Assembly: GCA_018814305.1 (NCBI GenBank)
Contig: JAHJAA010000045.1
Location: 220,807-284,806 of the forward strand
Length of the DNA: 64,000 nucleotides
Reading direction: 5' to 3'
From: Pseudomonadota bacterium
GTDB lineage: Bacteria > Desulfobacterota > Desulfobulbia > Desulfobulbales > JAGXFP01
Shown: one piece after another, positions 17,204-25,583 of the stretch
Layout: the number at the start of each line of letters is the position of its first letter
Position numbering within the stretch: position 1 is the first letter of the stretch
Made by a program: the position numbers and the translations under genes
Notes under the pieces: model-generated
Told to the model about the DNA's origin: nothing
Databases searched by the model: none
What the model saw: the letters and a program-made list of their open reading frames with translations, nothing else

Positions 17204-17482
17204 TCAATATCGAGGTCTCCGTTTCAAGGCCTTTTTACCACGCAATGGCTGGACCTGATTGACTTTGATCTGATTCCCTTTATAGGTGCTTTTATTCAAG
17301 GCCTTGATCGCTTGATCCGCCTGGGAGTTATCCGGCATATCGATAAAACCGAAGTCTTTCGGTCTACCGGAAAAACGATCCATGACCAGGTTCACACTGG
17401 CAATATCACCATATTCCGAAAAGAGTTCCTTCAATTCACTTTCGTTAACATTAGCGGGCAATTGCCCAACATAAATATTCAT
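17204..17482 (-). CDS. Small RRM RNA-binding protein
   Basis: The 92-residue protein is a single RNA-recognition motif: RNP-2 is NIYVGQL at residues 2-8 and RNP-1 is KDFGFIDM at about 42-49. A basic tail follows (RGKKALKRRPRY). Such stand-alone RRM proteins occur in cyanobacteria and many deltaproteobacteria and are often cold-induced, which is family knowledge. It lies downstream of a DEAD-box helicase gene on the same strand with a 235-base gap, and a cold-shock protein gene is further upstream. A shared role in RNA handling at low temperature is a reasonable inference. Confidence 0.93.
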   Translation of the reverse strand: MNIYVGQLPANVNESELKELFSEYGDIASVNLVMDRFSGRPKDFGFIDMPDNSQADQAIKALNKSTYKGNQIKVNQVQPLRGKKALKRRPRY

Positions 17483-17717
17483 ATAATCATTCTCCTCGGA
17501 ATTGATGTTGTGCCATATTGGGCTGTGGTCTGGTTGTACAATAATTTTTTGAATTCACCCGGCTCGAGGCTTTAACTGCTTAAAAGTCACGAGTGTCTCA
17601 ATCAGGCAGCCGACTTCAAATCAAAGGGATCCTGAAATTTAAAGCCCGGCATATAAAAACGTTTCGATACCTGCAACAATGCGGTCAACGGATTGATTAA
17701 AAACATTCAGCACCAGC

Positions 17718-19415
17718 TTAAGACTTATGTCCCCGATTACGACGGATATTGCCGGTTCTGGGCCGACTTCCGCCTTGGTTTCCTTGGGCGACTGCGATGG
17801 AAACCGTTTTTCCATTAATTTCGGCCCGCTGAAAGGCCTCGAGAATCTGCTGGGTAAACTTGCTATCCGCCTCGAGTGAAGCGTTGTTTCGCATAATTTC
17901 TATTTTACCAACCTTGATCCGCCCACCGCCGGGAATACTGTTAATCAATCCGATCAACTCCTGGGGCATCAATCCTTGACGACGACCAACATTGAGGAAG
18001 AATCGGGTAAACCTCGACTCTCCGGCGGACTTGCCGGCATATTCTCCTCGTGGATTCTCTCTTTTTCCGGGGAACTTCGTCTCCACCTCACCGACGTTAA
18101 GATCGGGGGCATTTTTGTAGTATTCCAGAAAACGATTAAACTCTACGGAAACAAATCTTTTGATGAGTTCTTCACGATCCAGTGCAGCCAGTTTTTCGGC
18201 AATTTCAGCATAAAGAGGATCAATCCGGTCATGGTCCACCTCGACATTGGTCACCACATCAATCAATTTAACCAATTGATTTTTACAGATTTCCATTCCC
18301 GAGGGGATCCGGCATTGCTTGAATTTTTTATTGAGTTTCTTTTCAATTTCCCTGATCTTAAACCTTTCCTTCAGGTGAATAATGGCGACGGAAATACCGG
18401 TTCGCCCAGCCCGACCGGTCCGCCCACTTCGATGGGTATAGCCTGCGATGTCATCGGGAAGATTATAATTGATCACGTGACTCAGATCGGTCACGTCCAA
18501 GCCGCGGGCCGCCACATCAGTGGCCACAAGAAGCTGCAGATTCTTATTACGGAATTTCTTCATCACCTGATCACGCTGGACCTGTGATAAATCACCATGC
18601 AGGGCATCGGCATTATAGCCATCCTCGATCAGCTTACCGGCAACATCATTGGTTTCTTGTCGGGTCCGGCAAAAAATAATCGAATAAATCGCCGGGGCAT
18701 TATCGACAATCCGTTTCAAGGCCAGATAGCGGTCCCTCGCATGAACCATGTAGTACTCATGGAGTACATTTTCGGCTCCGGCATTGCGCTTGCCGATGGT
18801 GACCTCTACAGGATCAGACATATACCGACCGGCAATAGCGGCAACCCCTTGGGACATGGTCGCTGAAAACAGCAACGTATTTTTCTTTGGTGGAGTCTGG
18901 TCCATGATGGCATTCAATTCATCTTGAAAACCCATTTGAAGCATTTCATCGGCTTCATCAAACACCACATAGCGAACCCCGGAGATATCAACCTTACCCC
19001 GCCTAATCAAGTCATTGAGACGACCCGGAGTTGCAACGATAATCTGAACTCCCCGCCGCAGAGCATTTATCTGTTGATCAATACTGGCCCCGCCATATAC
19101 AGCCAGGATATTCATGCCCTCCACATTTAAGGCAAAGGTCTCAAGATCCCGAGTGACCTGCATGCAAAGTTCCCGGGTGGGACAGAGCACCAAGCCTTGG
19201 GTTCGTCTGTCTTTACGGTCAGTCAATTGAATCAAGGGTAAACCAAAAGCTGCAGTTTTCCCTGTACCGGTCTGGGCCAGACTGATCAAATCGACGGGCC
19301 TTTCCAGCATTAACGGAATGACCCGAGCCTGGACCGGGGTCGGTTCTTCAAAGCCCAATACAGCAAGGCCTTTAAGGATATCGATACGAATACCGAGTTC
19401 TGCGAATGTCTTCAT
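17718..19415 (-). CDS. deaD: DEAD-box ATP-dependent RNA helicase, DeaD/CsdA type
   Basis: The 565-residue helicase has Q-motif FEEPTPVQ, motif I AQTGTGKT, Ia PTRELCMQ, motif II DEAD, motif III SAT, motif V VATDVAARGLDV and motif VI HRSGRTGRAG. After the helicase core, residues about 470-545 resemble the DbpA-type RNA-binding domain (RFFLNVGRRQGLMPQELIGL), and a basic Gly/Arg tail ends the protein. DeaD enzymes unwind structured RNA, assist ribosome assembly and are typically needed in the cold. The gene belongs to a leftward group with Csp, a small basic protein and an RRM protein. Confidence 0.95.
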   Translation of the reverse strand: MKTFAELGIRIDILKGLAVLGFEEPTPVQARVIPLMLERPVDLISLAQTGTGKTAAFGLPLIQLTDRKDRRTQGLVLCPTRELCMQVTRDLETFALNVEGMNILAVYGGASIDQQINALRRGVQIIVATPGRLNDLIRRGKVDISGVRYVVFDEADEMLQMGFQDELNAIMDQTPPKKNTLLFSATMSQGVAAIAGRYMSDPVEVTIGKRNAGAENVLHEYYMVHARDRYLALKRIVDNAPAIYSIIFCRTRQETNDVAGKLIEDGYNADALHGDLSQVQRDQVMKKFRNKNLQLLVATDVAARGLDVTDLSHVINYNLPDDIAGYTHRSGRTGRAGRTGISVAIIHLKERFKIREIEKKLNKKFKQCRIPSGMEICKNQLVKLIDVVTNVEVDHDRIDPLYAEIAEKLAALDREELIKRFVSVEFNRFLEYYKNAPDLNVGEVETKFPGKRENPRGEYAGKSAGESRFTRFFLNVGRRQGLMPQELIGLINSIPGGGRIKVGKIEIMRNNASLEADSKFTQQILEAFQRAEINGKTVSIAVAQGNQGGSRPRTGNIRRNRGHKS

Positions 19416-19497
19416 AATATGTATACTTTCGTGTTGGTACGTTAGGTGGATAAATGGATGGACTTACTTCAAGAGGGATCGAGGAAAAAGGCTGGCA

Positions 19498-19674
19498 TCA
19501 AGCCTGTTCATCTTCCTGAGGCAGTAAGCTCTCGGACTCTTCTGTGGTATTTTCAGAGGAATCATCGCTGGACTCATCAGGCTTCTCAAGCTTGCGCTGC
19601 CTTTTTTCATCTTTCTTTTTTTTCTTTGCCAATTCTTTCTGACGCTTCTCAAATGAATAGTTTGATCTTGCCAA
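19498..19674 (-). CDS. Small Lys-rich conserved-type protein, TTG start
   Basis: A 58-residue open frame on the reverse strand starts with TTG at 19674 and ends at TGA 19498-19500. Its product begins M-ARSNYSFEKRQKELAKKK, then a run of Lys/Arg/Glu, and ends in an acidic Ser-rich tail (DESSDDSSENTTEE). The opening SNYSFEKRQKEL with following lysines matches, from memory, a small protein found in many proteobacteria, whose function is unknown to me. AAAGGA seven bases before the TTG is a good ribosome site. There is no in-frame ATG, which explains why it is easily missed. It lies between deaD and csp on the same strand, so it may be an RNA- or ribosome-associated factor (inference). Confidence 0.72.
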   Translation of the reverse strand: MARSNYSFEKRQKELAKKKKKDEKRQRKLEKPDESSDDSSENTTEESESLLPQEDEQA

Positions 19675-19725
19675 GACTCCGTCCTTTATCGTGCATGGTT
19701 TCCAAAGAAAGACACCATGATAAAT

Positions 19726-19755
19726 AAAAAAAAAGACCCCGCAAGATGCGGGGCC
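19726..19755 (-). terminator. Rho-independent terminator after cold-shock gene
   Basis: On the reverse strand a 7-base stem, CCCCGCA (19743-19737 read on that strand) with TGCGGGG, encloses a 3-base loop. It is followed by a run of nine T (A-run at 19726-19734). It lies 24 bases after the csp stop and ends that short transcript before the small basic gene. Confidence 0.88.
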
Positions 19756-19778
19756 TTTACAGTAATCGATATCTAAAC

Positions 19779-19979
19779 TTACTGCTGCATAACGTTGGAA
19801 GCAGCCGGTCCTTTCGGTCCATCAACAACCTCAAAGGTCACCCGAGCACCTTCTTCCAAAGACTTGAAGCCACTGGCCTGGATTGCGGTATGGTGAACAA
19901 AAATATCTGCCCCACCATCCTGCTCAATAAATCCAAAACCCTTAGCATCGTTAAACCATTTTACTGTACCTTCAGCCAT
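19779..19979 (-). CDS. Cold-shock domain protein (CspA family)
   Basis: The 66-residue protein is a complete cold-shock domain: [20 protein letters not shown] with RNP-1 KGFGFI at residues 13-18, and RNP-2 DIFVHH at 25-30. It binds single-stranded RNA or DNA and acts as an RNA chaperone. An AAGGAG ribosome site lies nine bases before the ATG. The message has a structured leader (see 20002-20138) and its own terminator, so it is a monocistronic unit. It may be cold-induced like many csp genes, but expression cannot be read from the sequence. Confidence 0.96.
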   Translation of the reverse strand: MAEGTVKWFNDAKGFGFIEQDGGADIFVHHTAIQASGFKSLEEGARVTFEVVDGPKGPAASNVMQQ

Positions 19980-20001
19980 CTTGAACTACTCCTTACTGTG
20001 C

Positions 20002-20138
20002 GCGGTTCACATGGGAACCGCTAAATGATAAAAATGCCGGTGTATAACTATAAACCGGCTGGCAGTCTTTTTGTGTTCAAACAACAAACAAAAAAAACCG
20101 CACTCCCTCATCATGAGGATTGTGCGGTTAGCTTTTTT
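20002..20138 (-). promoter_or_regulatory. Structured leader upstream of csp with terminator-like hairpin
   Basis: Two hairpins precede csp. GCGGTTC (20002-20008) pairs with GAACCGC (20015-20021) close to the ribosome site. Further up, AACCGCAC (20096-20103) pairs with GTGCGGTT (20122-20129), with an inner CCTCAT/ATGAGG stem. The second hairpin is followed by T-rich runs on both strands, so it looks like a bidirectional terminator or a leader attenuator. No gene upstream on the reverse strand needs it, which makes attenuation plausible. No clear promoter is visible. Confidence 0.5.
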
Positions 20139-20372
20139 CGTAATTCATGAACTACAAAGAGTGACTACACAAGGTTAATTATTATATTAGCCGATTTACT
20201 CAGAATAACAAGAACTATTTACGCATTAAGCGAAATATACCGGGAAACCATAACCACGACCGACTTCACTCCGTCACGATGAAATTTTTCACTTTCCTCT
20301 TCTTTTCAATTCTGCTAACTTCCGTCTTTTTTTTACGAAATTCCCCCATACCTTTTTACGAGTTCATCAACC

Positions 20373-21995
20373 ATGATCCATATCAACAATGTAACCCGAC
20401 AACACGGGAGTCAGATTCTTTTCCGCGAGGCCAGCTTCCAGATCCTTGCCAATTCCCGCACCGGGCTGGTCGGGGCGAACGGAGCCGGCAAAACCACAAT
20501 CTTCCGCCTGATCACCGGCGAAGAACAACCGGATAAAGGGAGCGTCTCGCGCCCAGGCCAAGTTGTGATCGGTTATTTTTCCCAGGAAGTCGGAGAGATG
20601 AGTGGACGTTCCGCCCTGGAAGAGGCCATGAGCGCCTCAACTCGCACCATTGAACTGGGTGAAACGATGCGGGAAATGGAAGCAGCCATGGGAGAGCCCC
20701 TTGAACCGGAAGAACTGGACAATCTCCTGGCCCGCTATGGCACTGTAGTCGAAGAATTCGAGCATCGAGGGGGCTATGACCTGGAGGCCAGGGTCCAGTC
20801 GGTGCTGACTGGACTCGGGATCGGCCCGGATGACTATAACCGACCGGTGGACTCGTTTTCCGGAGGATGGAAAATGCGGATCGGCCTCGCTAAGATCCTG
20901 TCCATCAACCCCGACGTCCTGCTACTGGACGAACCCACCAATCACTTGGACCTTGAATCCATTGTCTGGCTGGAAAACTGGTTGGCAACAGACTTTAAGG
21001 GCGCACTCCTGATGACCTGCCATGACCGCGACTTCATGAACCGGCTGGTCGGCCGAATCATCGAGGTCGCCAACCAAACTATCACCACCTATAACGGCAA
21101 TTACGACTTTTACTTGCGCGAAAGGGAGATCCGCCGTGACCAGCTCATTGCCAGTCACCGGCGTCAGCTGGAGATGCTGGCCAAAGAGGAGGAGTTCATC
21201 GCCCGTTTCGCCGCCCGCGCCTCACACGCCGCCCAAGTTCAATCCCGAGTCAAGAAGATCGAAAAAATCGAGCGAATTGAAATACCGTCGGAACAACGGG
21301 TGACCAAATTCGATTTTACCGAACCGCCCCGCAGCGGCGACGACGTGATCCGCCTGGAAAAACTCGGCAAATCCTGGCCTCGTCCAACGGGTGGTGAGAA
21401 ATCATTGTTCGGCGGGGTCTCCGGGATGATCCGGCGCCAGGAGAAGATCGCCGTGGTCGGGGTTAACGGCGCAGGCAAATCAAGTTTTCTCAAAGTCCTG
21501 GCCGGTCGGACTGAAGCCAGCACAGGCAGCGTCACCTTGGGGACCAACGTTGACGTCGGTTATTTCAGCCAACACGCCATGGATGTTTTAAATCCTCAGT
21601 TCACGGTGTTCGACACCGTCCAAGCGGTATTGCCCCTGGCCAATATAGGGGTCATCCGAAATCTGCTGGCCGCCTTCCTCTTTCGGGGCGACGAGGTGGA
21701 AAAAAAAATCGCCAATCTCTCCGGCGGTGAGAAGAGCCGACTGGTTTTGGCAACCCTCCTGGCCCGCCCCCTGAACCTGTTAATTCTGGATGAACCCACC
21801 AACCACCTTGATATCCAGTCTCGGGAAACCCTGTTGGAAGCCCTGCAAAAATTTGCCGGCACCGTTGTCCTGGTCAGCCATGATCGGCATTTCCTGCGTG
21901 CACTGGTCACCAGGGTCTTTGAAATCGACCATGGCGATCTCCGAATCTATGAAGGAAATTACCAGTACTATCTGGAGAAAACAGACCGAGCTTGA
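20373..21995 (+). CDS. ABC-F family ATPase (Uup/EttA/YbiT-like)
   Basis: This 540-residue soluble protein has two ABC domains and no membrane segments. Domain 1 has Walker A GANGAGKTT, signature FSGGWKMR and Walker B LLLDEPTNHLDLES. Domain 2 has GVNGAGKSS, LSGGEKSR and LILDEPTNHLDIQS. The interdomain linker (about 245-310) is charged, as in ABC-F proteins that insert between tRNA sites on the ribosome. ABC-F members regulate translation or protect ribosomes; this one is closest in layout to YbiT/ABCF2-like housekeeping types. No ribosome site is obvious before the ATG. A second ABC-F gene lies at 51370. Confidence 0.93.
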   Translation: MIHINNVTRQHGSQILFREASFQILANSRTGLVGANGAGKTTIFRLITGEEQPDKGSVSRPGQVVIGYFSQEVGEMSGRSALEEAMSASTRTIELGETMREMEAAMGEPLEPEELDNLLARYGTVVEEFEHRGGYDLEARVQSVLTGLGIGPDDYNRPVDSFSGGWKMRIGLAKILSINPDVLLLDEPTNHLDLESIVWLENWLATDFKGALLMTCHDRDFMNRLVGRIIEVANQTITTYNGNYDFYLREREIRRDQLIASHRRQLEMLAKEEEFIARFAARASHAAQVQSRVKKIEKIERIEIPSEQRVTKFDFTEPPRSGDDVIRLEKLGKSWPRPTGGEKSLFGGVSGMIRRQEKIAVVGVNGAGKSSFLKVLAGRTEASTGSVTLGTNVDVGYFSQHAMDVLNPQFTVFDTVQAVLPLANIGVIRNLLAAFLFRGDEVEKKIANLSGGEKSRLVLATLLARPLNLLILDEPTNHLDIQSRETLLEALQKFAGTVVLVSHDRHFLRALVTRVFEIDHGDLRIYEGNYQYYLEKTDRA

Positions 21996-22030
21996 CCCCA
22001 ACCTCAAGATGCCACCGGCATTATTATCAA

Positions 22031-22462
22031 TCAGGTAACCGACATAAACGAATCGTCAAAGTTACGAGTATATTTACAGTATTGCATATCCGTGTTGAGG
22101 ATATGATTGACCAACCAATCTTTGAGAAATTGACCAATTCCAGGCAGAGATTCCTCACCGACACTGCTCCAGTTTTCACAGTGACGGTAAATATCTTCGG
22201 TCAACTTTTCATGCTCCCTGACATGGGCCTGAAACTGATCAGCAGGATATTGGACCATCTGAAGGATCTTTTCTTCATCCCGAAAATGTTGCTCAGCATA
22301 GCGAACAAGTCGATTCAAAACTTCAAAAGCCATCGTCGCCCTCTCCCCTCCGTCAAGAGCCTGATTAAAAGAATTAACAATTTCTATGAGCTGCTTATGT
22401 TGTTTATCTAGATACTTGGACTCGACGCTAAAAGCCTTATTCCAGACGATTTTTCCCATCAT
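22031..22462 (-). CDS. Bacteriohemerythrin
   Basis: The 143-residue protein has all diiron ligands of single-domain hemerythrins: His22 in DKQHKQL, His59 and Glu63 in EQHFRDEE, His80 and His84 in AHVREHE, and His120 and Asp125 in NHILNTD. Such proteins bind O2 for storage, transfer or sensing and are frequent in anaerobes and microaerophiles. Three starts are possible (GTG 22468, ATG 22462, ATG 22459). ATG 22462 has an AGG five bases upstream. It stands alone in orientation between an ABC-F gene and a palindrome-rich gap. Confidence 0.95.
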   Translation of the reverse strand: MMGKIVWNKAFSVESKYLDKQHKQLIEIVNSFNQALDGGERATMAFEVLNRLVRYAEQHFRDEEKILQMVQYPADQFQAHVREHEKLTEDIYRHCENWSSVGEESLPGIGQFLKDWLVNHILNTDMQYCKYTRNFDDSFMSVT

Positions 22463-22576
22463 GGTCACCTGCCGGATTATTTGACGTCTTTTTTATTATC
22501 AAAAAAAGAATTCTCTTAATTGCTCCCGATGAAAGTAATCGATTCATTAGAGCCTCATGCAAAATTAACTTCTGCA

Positions 22577-22719
22577 CCGTTCGGCTAAAAACCGGACGGA
22601 GGCTTCATTGTGAAATCCGTCTTCAACGGAGCGTTGCTAGAGCTCCTGACGAGTTCACAACTCATCATTGCCCAGATTATTTTTCTCTCGAGCACGCTAC
22701 GACGTTCTTTTTGCTCGAG
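22577..22719. repeat. Non-coding stretch with two palindromes
   Basis: The gap 22463-22728 holds no gene I can support. It contains CCGTTCGG (22577-22584) facing CCGGACGG (22592-22599), an imperfect palindrome. It also contains a perfect 8-base inverted repeat CTCGAGCA (22687-22694) and TGCTCGAG (22712-22719) with a 17-base loop. The second could terminate the leftward transcript ending at 22729. I see no close copy of the stretch elsewhere in the window. Confidence 0.4.
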
Positions 22720-22728
22720 GCTCATTAT

Positions 22729-23028
22729 TTAAAAAAATTGATAGAGCAACCCAGCCAAGATAAGTTCAATAACAAATTGCACCTGGGGCTCTTTATTCAG
22801 CAGAGAGCGCCCCAGAAAGAACAGACTTAAACCACCACTGATCATCAAATATCGTTCAAAGTTGCTTCCTAATCGCCAAAAAAGATCAGCCGTCGGAGGA
22901 AAGACGTTTACCAGAGTATCGTAAAGCGGATCAGCAATGGCAAGACCGACGAGACAACAGCAAAAAGCCAGCAGCATAGTGCCGGCCCGGAGGCTGAAAT
23001 GCTGCTTCAACGACCATCTGGTTATCAT
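22729..23028 (-). CDS. Small membrane protein of unknown function
   Basis: The 99-residue product is mostly hydrophobic, with probable membrane segments near residues 15-33, 57-72 and 82-98. It ends QFVIELILAGLLYQFF. I recognise no family. An AAGG/GGG ribosome site precedes the ATG. The gene starts 19 bases after the stop of an interrupted reading frame on the same strand, so both may have formed one transcript. Coding bias is moderate. It could be a small inner-membrane accessory, and the function is unknown. Confidence 0.6.
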   Translation of the reverse strand: MITRWSLKQHFSLRAGTMLLAFCCCLVGLAIADPLYDTLVNVFPPTADLFWRLGSNFERYLMISGGLSLFFLGRSLLNKEPQVQFVIELILAGLLYQFF

Positions 23029-23047
23029 GTCCCGACCTTATTGCTCA

Positions 23048-23365
23048 TCACTCCGTTTTTTCCCAAGTTTGGGAGTGTAAATCGACCAGAGTGGCACCCC
23101 AATCGCCTTCACCCTGACTGGCCAGCCTGAAGGAGGCCACTTCCCCGGCAACCTTGCCAGGATCGAGTGCCCGGTACGCTGGAGCGTAGGTATAAATGCT
23201 GATTGGATCATCTCAACAAACCTTCTTCCCTAAGGTTATCAAAGTTGTTATCGAGTAGGTACCATCATCCTCTTGTCGATCCCCGGAGGTATGTCTGAGC
23301 AAAGCCTGATAGGCCAATGAACACTGTACCAGAATCCACCGCCAATATAATGGGGTTTTCGCCAT
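23048..23365 (-). pseudogene. Interrupted reading frame with one in-frame TGA
   Basis: On the reverse strand a frame from ATG 23365 to TGA 23048-23050 would encode 105 residues, but it is cut by a TGA at 23213-23215. Both halves look coding: the first includes GDRQEDDGTYSITTLITLGK, and the second includes PAYRALDPGKVAGEVASFRL. The halves share a frame, and the codon before the TGA is Cys (VC-stop-DDP). The simplest reading is a nonsense mutation in a formerly intact gene. A selenocysteine reading is possible, since the window holds a clear selenoprotein. However, the hairpin 29 bases downstream of this TGA (TACGC/GCGTA) lacks the expected G in its loop. No ribosome site is seen. The family is not recognised. 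Confidence 0.4.
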
Positions 23366-23562
23366 AACAGCACCAGAATATATTTCTCAAAATGGTTTAT
23401 TGCCTTGCAGCGAAAACTGGCTTCCCCCACCCAGAGATGCTATGGTGAAAGACCATTTGCTCTCGTTTGACCAAGAGCAGACCATCCACCCCGTACTGAT
23501 TATCCAGGGTGTCTCAACCTGAAAACAGATAGTAAAAAATCGATCAAAAATACAGGGGGCAC

Positions 23563-23931
23563 ATGAATCTCAACCAAGCAGAACTTGAAATAACCTGCTC
23601 TGAGCTCCTGGATGCTTTCAAGGGGCAATTGACCTGGAAATGGGATGAAAGCTTCGAGGCCTTACTGGCCGCGATCAAGACTGTGCAGCAGGATGAAATA
23701 CAGCAGATTTTGGCAAAATACTTTGCCCACCTCTGGGACGGACGAAGCATCAGGACAGCGCCAAAATCAATCATGAAGGGGGCTGAGAATTTCATTGATC
23801 TCCGGGCGGGGCAGTTACTCTTCACCTCAGAACCAGGAACCGGAGCGTTCCTCTATGCTGCCTGGTGGCCTTGGGGAAACGCCAGCAAAATCTCCGTGCG
23901 GCTCGCTGCCTCCGCTCGACAATTGACCTAG
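23563..23931 (+). CDS. Conserved-looking hypothetical protein upstream of yaeQ
   Basis: The 122-residue soluble protein contains an acidic helical N-terminal half (LDAFKGQLTWKWDESFEALL) and a C-terminal part with WDGRSIRTAPKSI and AAWWPWGN. I do not recognise a family and see no signal peptide or membrane segment. A GGGGG run close to the ATG could serve as a ribosome site. The next gene, a YaeQ homologue, begins 17 bases downstream, so the two are likely cotranscribed. The preceding 200 bases (23366-23562) show no supported feature. Confidence 0.68.
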   Translation: MNLNQAELEITCSELLDAFKGQLTWKWDESFEALLAAIKTVQQDEIQQILAKYFAHLWDGRSIRTAPKSIMKGAENFIDLRAGQLLFTSEPGTGAFLYAAWWPWGNASKISVRLAASARQLT

Positions 23932-23948
23932 GATAAACAGGAACAGCC

Positions 23949-24488
23949 ATGGCCCTTGGAGCAACCATCTTTAAAGTAATCCTGCAGATCAGTGACCTGG
24001 ATCGGCAATATTACGGGAACCACACCCTGACCATTGCCCTGCACCCCTCGGAAACCGAGACCAGGATGATAATCCGACTCCTGGCCTTCGCCCTCCATGC
24101 CAACGAATCGCTTCTATTCACCCGGGGCTTGAGTTCAGTGGAGGAACCTGATCTCTGGCAAAAAAGCCTTACTGGTGAACTTGAACTCTGGATCGATCTG
24201 GGCCAGCCCGATGGACGCCGTCTCCGCCAGGCCTGTGGCCGGGCTCGCCGGGTAGTAGTGGTTACCTACGGGGATCGAGCGGCAGAAGCCTGGTGGCAAA
24301 AAGGCCAGGCGGAACTTGCGCGCCTGAAGAACCTGACCGTCATTAACCTGTCAGTCAAGGACCAGAACGCCCTGGCAGCATTCGTAAACCGCACAATGGA
24401 ACTACAGATAACCATTGACGATGGCCATATCTGGATGACAGCCAACGACCACACGGTGGAAATCACCCAGAGCAGGTGGCAGGGCTGA
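23949..24488 (+). CDS. yaeQ: YaeQ-family protein
   Basis: The 179-residue protein matches the YaeQ family in length and key segments: the opening MALGATIFKVILQISDLDRQ, then HPSETETRMIIRLLAFALHA, DLWQKSLTGELELWIDLGQP, and RLRQACGRARRVVVVTYG. YaeQ has a PD-(D/E)XK nuclease-like fold (family knowledge). The pattern of Glu in ETETRM, Asp in IDLGQPD and following basic residues is kept. Its cellular role is not settled. It is the second gene of a two-gene rightward unit with the hypothetical at 23563. Confidence 0.92.
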   Translation: MALGATIFKVILQISDLDRQYYGNHTLTIALHPSETETRMIIRLLAFALHANESLLFTRGLSSVEEPDLWQKSLTGELELWIDLGQPDGRRLRQACGRARRVVVVTYGDRAAEAWWQKGQAELARLKNLTVINLSVKDQNALAAFVNRTMELQITIDDGHIWMTANDHTVEITQSRWQG

Positions 24489-24574
24489 AAAGCCCAGCCA
24501 AGAAACAAGTACCCCCCGAAAAAACTCCACTCGAATATCAGTAAGGTTCTCTAATCCCTCCCCCCCCCCTCGCC

Positions 24575-24826
24575 TCACCCTACAGTCTTCCTCTCCCTAT
24601 CCAATTTGTGCTTTTTGGTGGTGAGATATAAGTGCTCGACTTTCGCTCTGGCCCAAGGAGTCTTGCGCAGGAGCTTGAGACTGGAATTCACGGTGGGATT
24701 ACTGGTAAAACACCGAATATTGATCCATTTACCCAGTTTTTCCCAACCATAACAGTCAACCAGATAGGTGATGATCTGTTCCAGGGTAACGCCATGTAAC
24801 GGATCCTTGATTGGTTGTTCACTCAT
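24575..24826 (-). CDS. VF530-family small DNA-binding protein (DUF2132)
   Basis: The 83-residue protein has the family signature [20 protein letters not shown], then [20 protein letters not shown] and [15 protein letters not shown]. The family is named after a Vibrio protein whose structure suggests DNA binding; its role is not established. It ends in a basic tail. Its start overlaps the stop of the upstream RNase H-like gene by eight bases, so the two are translationally coupled. A nucleic-acid role for both is a fair inference. Confidence 0.92.
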   Translation of the reverse strand: MSEQPIKDPLHGVTLEQIITYLVDCYGWEKLGKWINIRCFTSNPTVNSSLKLLRKTPWARAKVEHLYLTTKKHKLDRERKTVG

Positions 24827-25385
24827 GGGCTTGGCTGACTCCTGTTTTTTGGGACAAGGGATACTTTACGGCCCGCCATTTTTTCAGAGATCGCCGGGCC
24901 TCACGATCCACCACCGAAAAAATCAACTGAAGCGAATCCTTAACTGAAACGTTGGAGTGCCCTTTGACTTTAAACACCTCAAAGCCAAGCCGGTCATGGA
25001 GTTTGTAAAAATTACGATAGAGGGCCGCATATTGCAAAGGTTGATGTTTCTTTTTGGTGAGAAAATTTTCGGCCTCAAGCCCTGGCCTCCTGGCCAAAAG
25101 ACCAGTCACCGCCTGGGAATCGGAAACAAGCACGATTTTGGATAGTTCAAGATCGCTCAGTTCATTCTGGATTTCTTCAAGCGCCCATAATACCGACTGA
25201 ATTTCAAGATGAGTCGAAGATGTATTCATAAATCTCTGGACTCGCACCCTGGCCTGGAGCTCTGTTTTTTTGATACAGGATAGTGGTGTTTCAAGGTAGG
25301 TGATTGGAAGAACCAGATAGGCACCCATCCCTATTTGAAACAACGGGTCCACGCTTCCGTCGACAAATAGAACAATGTCGCTCAT
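24819..25385 (-). CDS. RNase H-fold protein
   Basis: The 188-residue protein resembles ribonuclease HI. It starts [13 protein letters not shown], with the first catalytic Asp. A Glu follows in [13 protein letters not shown], then an Asp in [13 protein letters not shown], and a late Asp in [10 protein letters not shown], so the DEDD set appears complete. [13 protein letters not shown] segment corresponds to the conserved His loop (V-x-G-H). It is longer than typical RNase HI (about 150 residues), with an insert around residues 28-50. It should cut the RNA of RNA:DNA hybrids, although some relatives act on other hybrids. It is coupled to the VF530 gene by an eight-base overlap. Confidence 0.85.
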   Translation of the reverse strand: MSDIVLFVDGSVDPLFQIGMGAYLVLPITYLETPLSCIKKTELQARVRVQRFMNTSSTHLEIQSVLWALEEIQNELSDLELSKIVLVSDSQAVTGLLARRPGLEAENFLTKKKHQPLQYAALYRNFYKLHDRLGFEVFKVKGHSNVSVKDSLQLIFSVVDREARRSLKKWRAVKYPLSQKTGVSQAHE

Positions 25386-25583
25386 CGGACTGCTTCACTC
25401 GGTAAATTACTCACAAGTATCCCTGCAAAACCCCACCCTCTGTTGCATGCTTCTACTTTAAAGAATACCCTTGCTCAGAACGCGACGTGCCATAGGTAAA
25501 ATCGCTTTGATATATAACGAGTCTAATATTGATGATAGTTTGGGCAACATGAGCATGAACCATACAGCCCTCCAACAACTGGC

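Noticed and set aside
20279..20536. 85-codon forward frame with a hydrophobic start before the ABC-F gene
   Set aside because: Its second half is the ABC-F gene in another frame; the hydrophobic start is from a T-rich intergenic stretch.
23213..23215. TGA as a second confident selenocysteine codon
   Set aside because: The downstream hairpin lacks a loop G and no known selenoprotein family fits; kept only as an interrupted frame.
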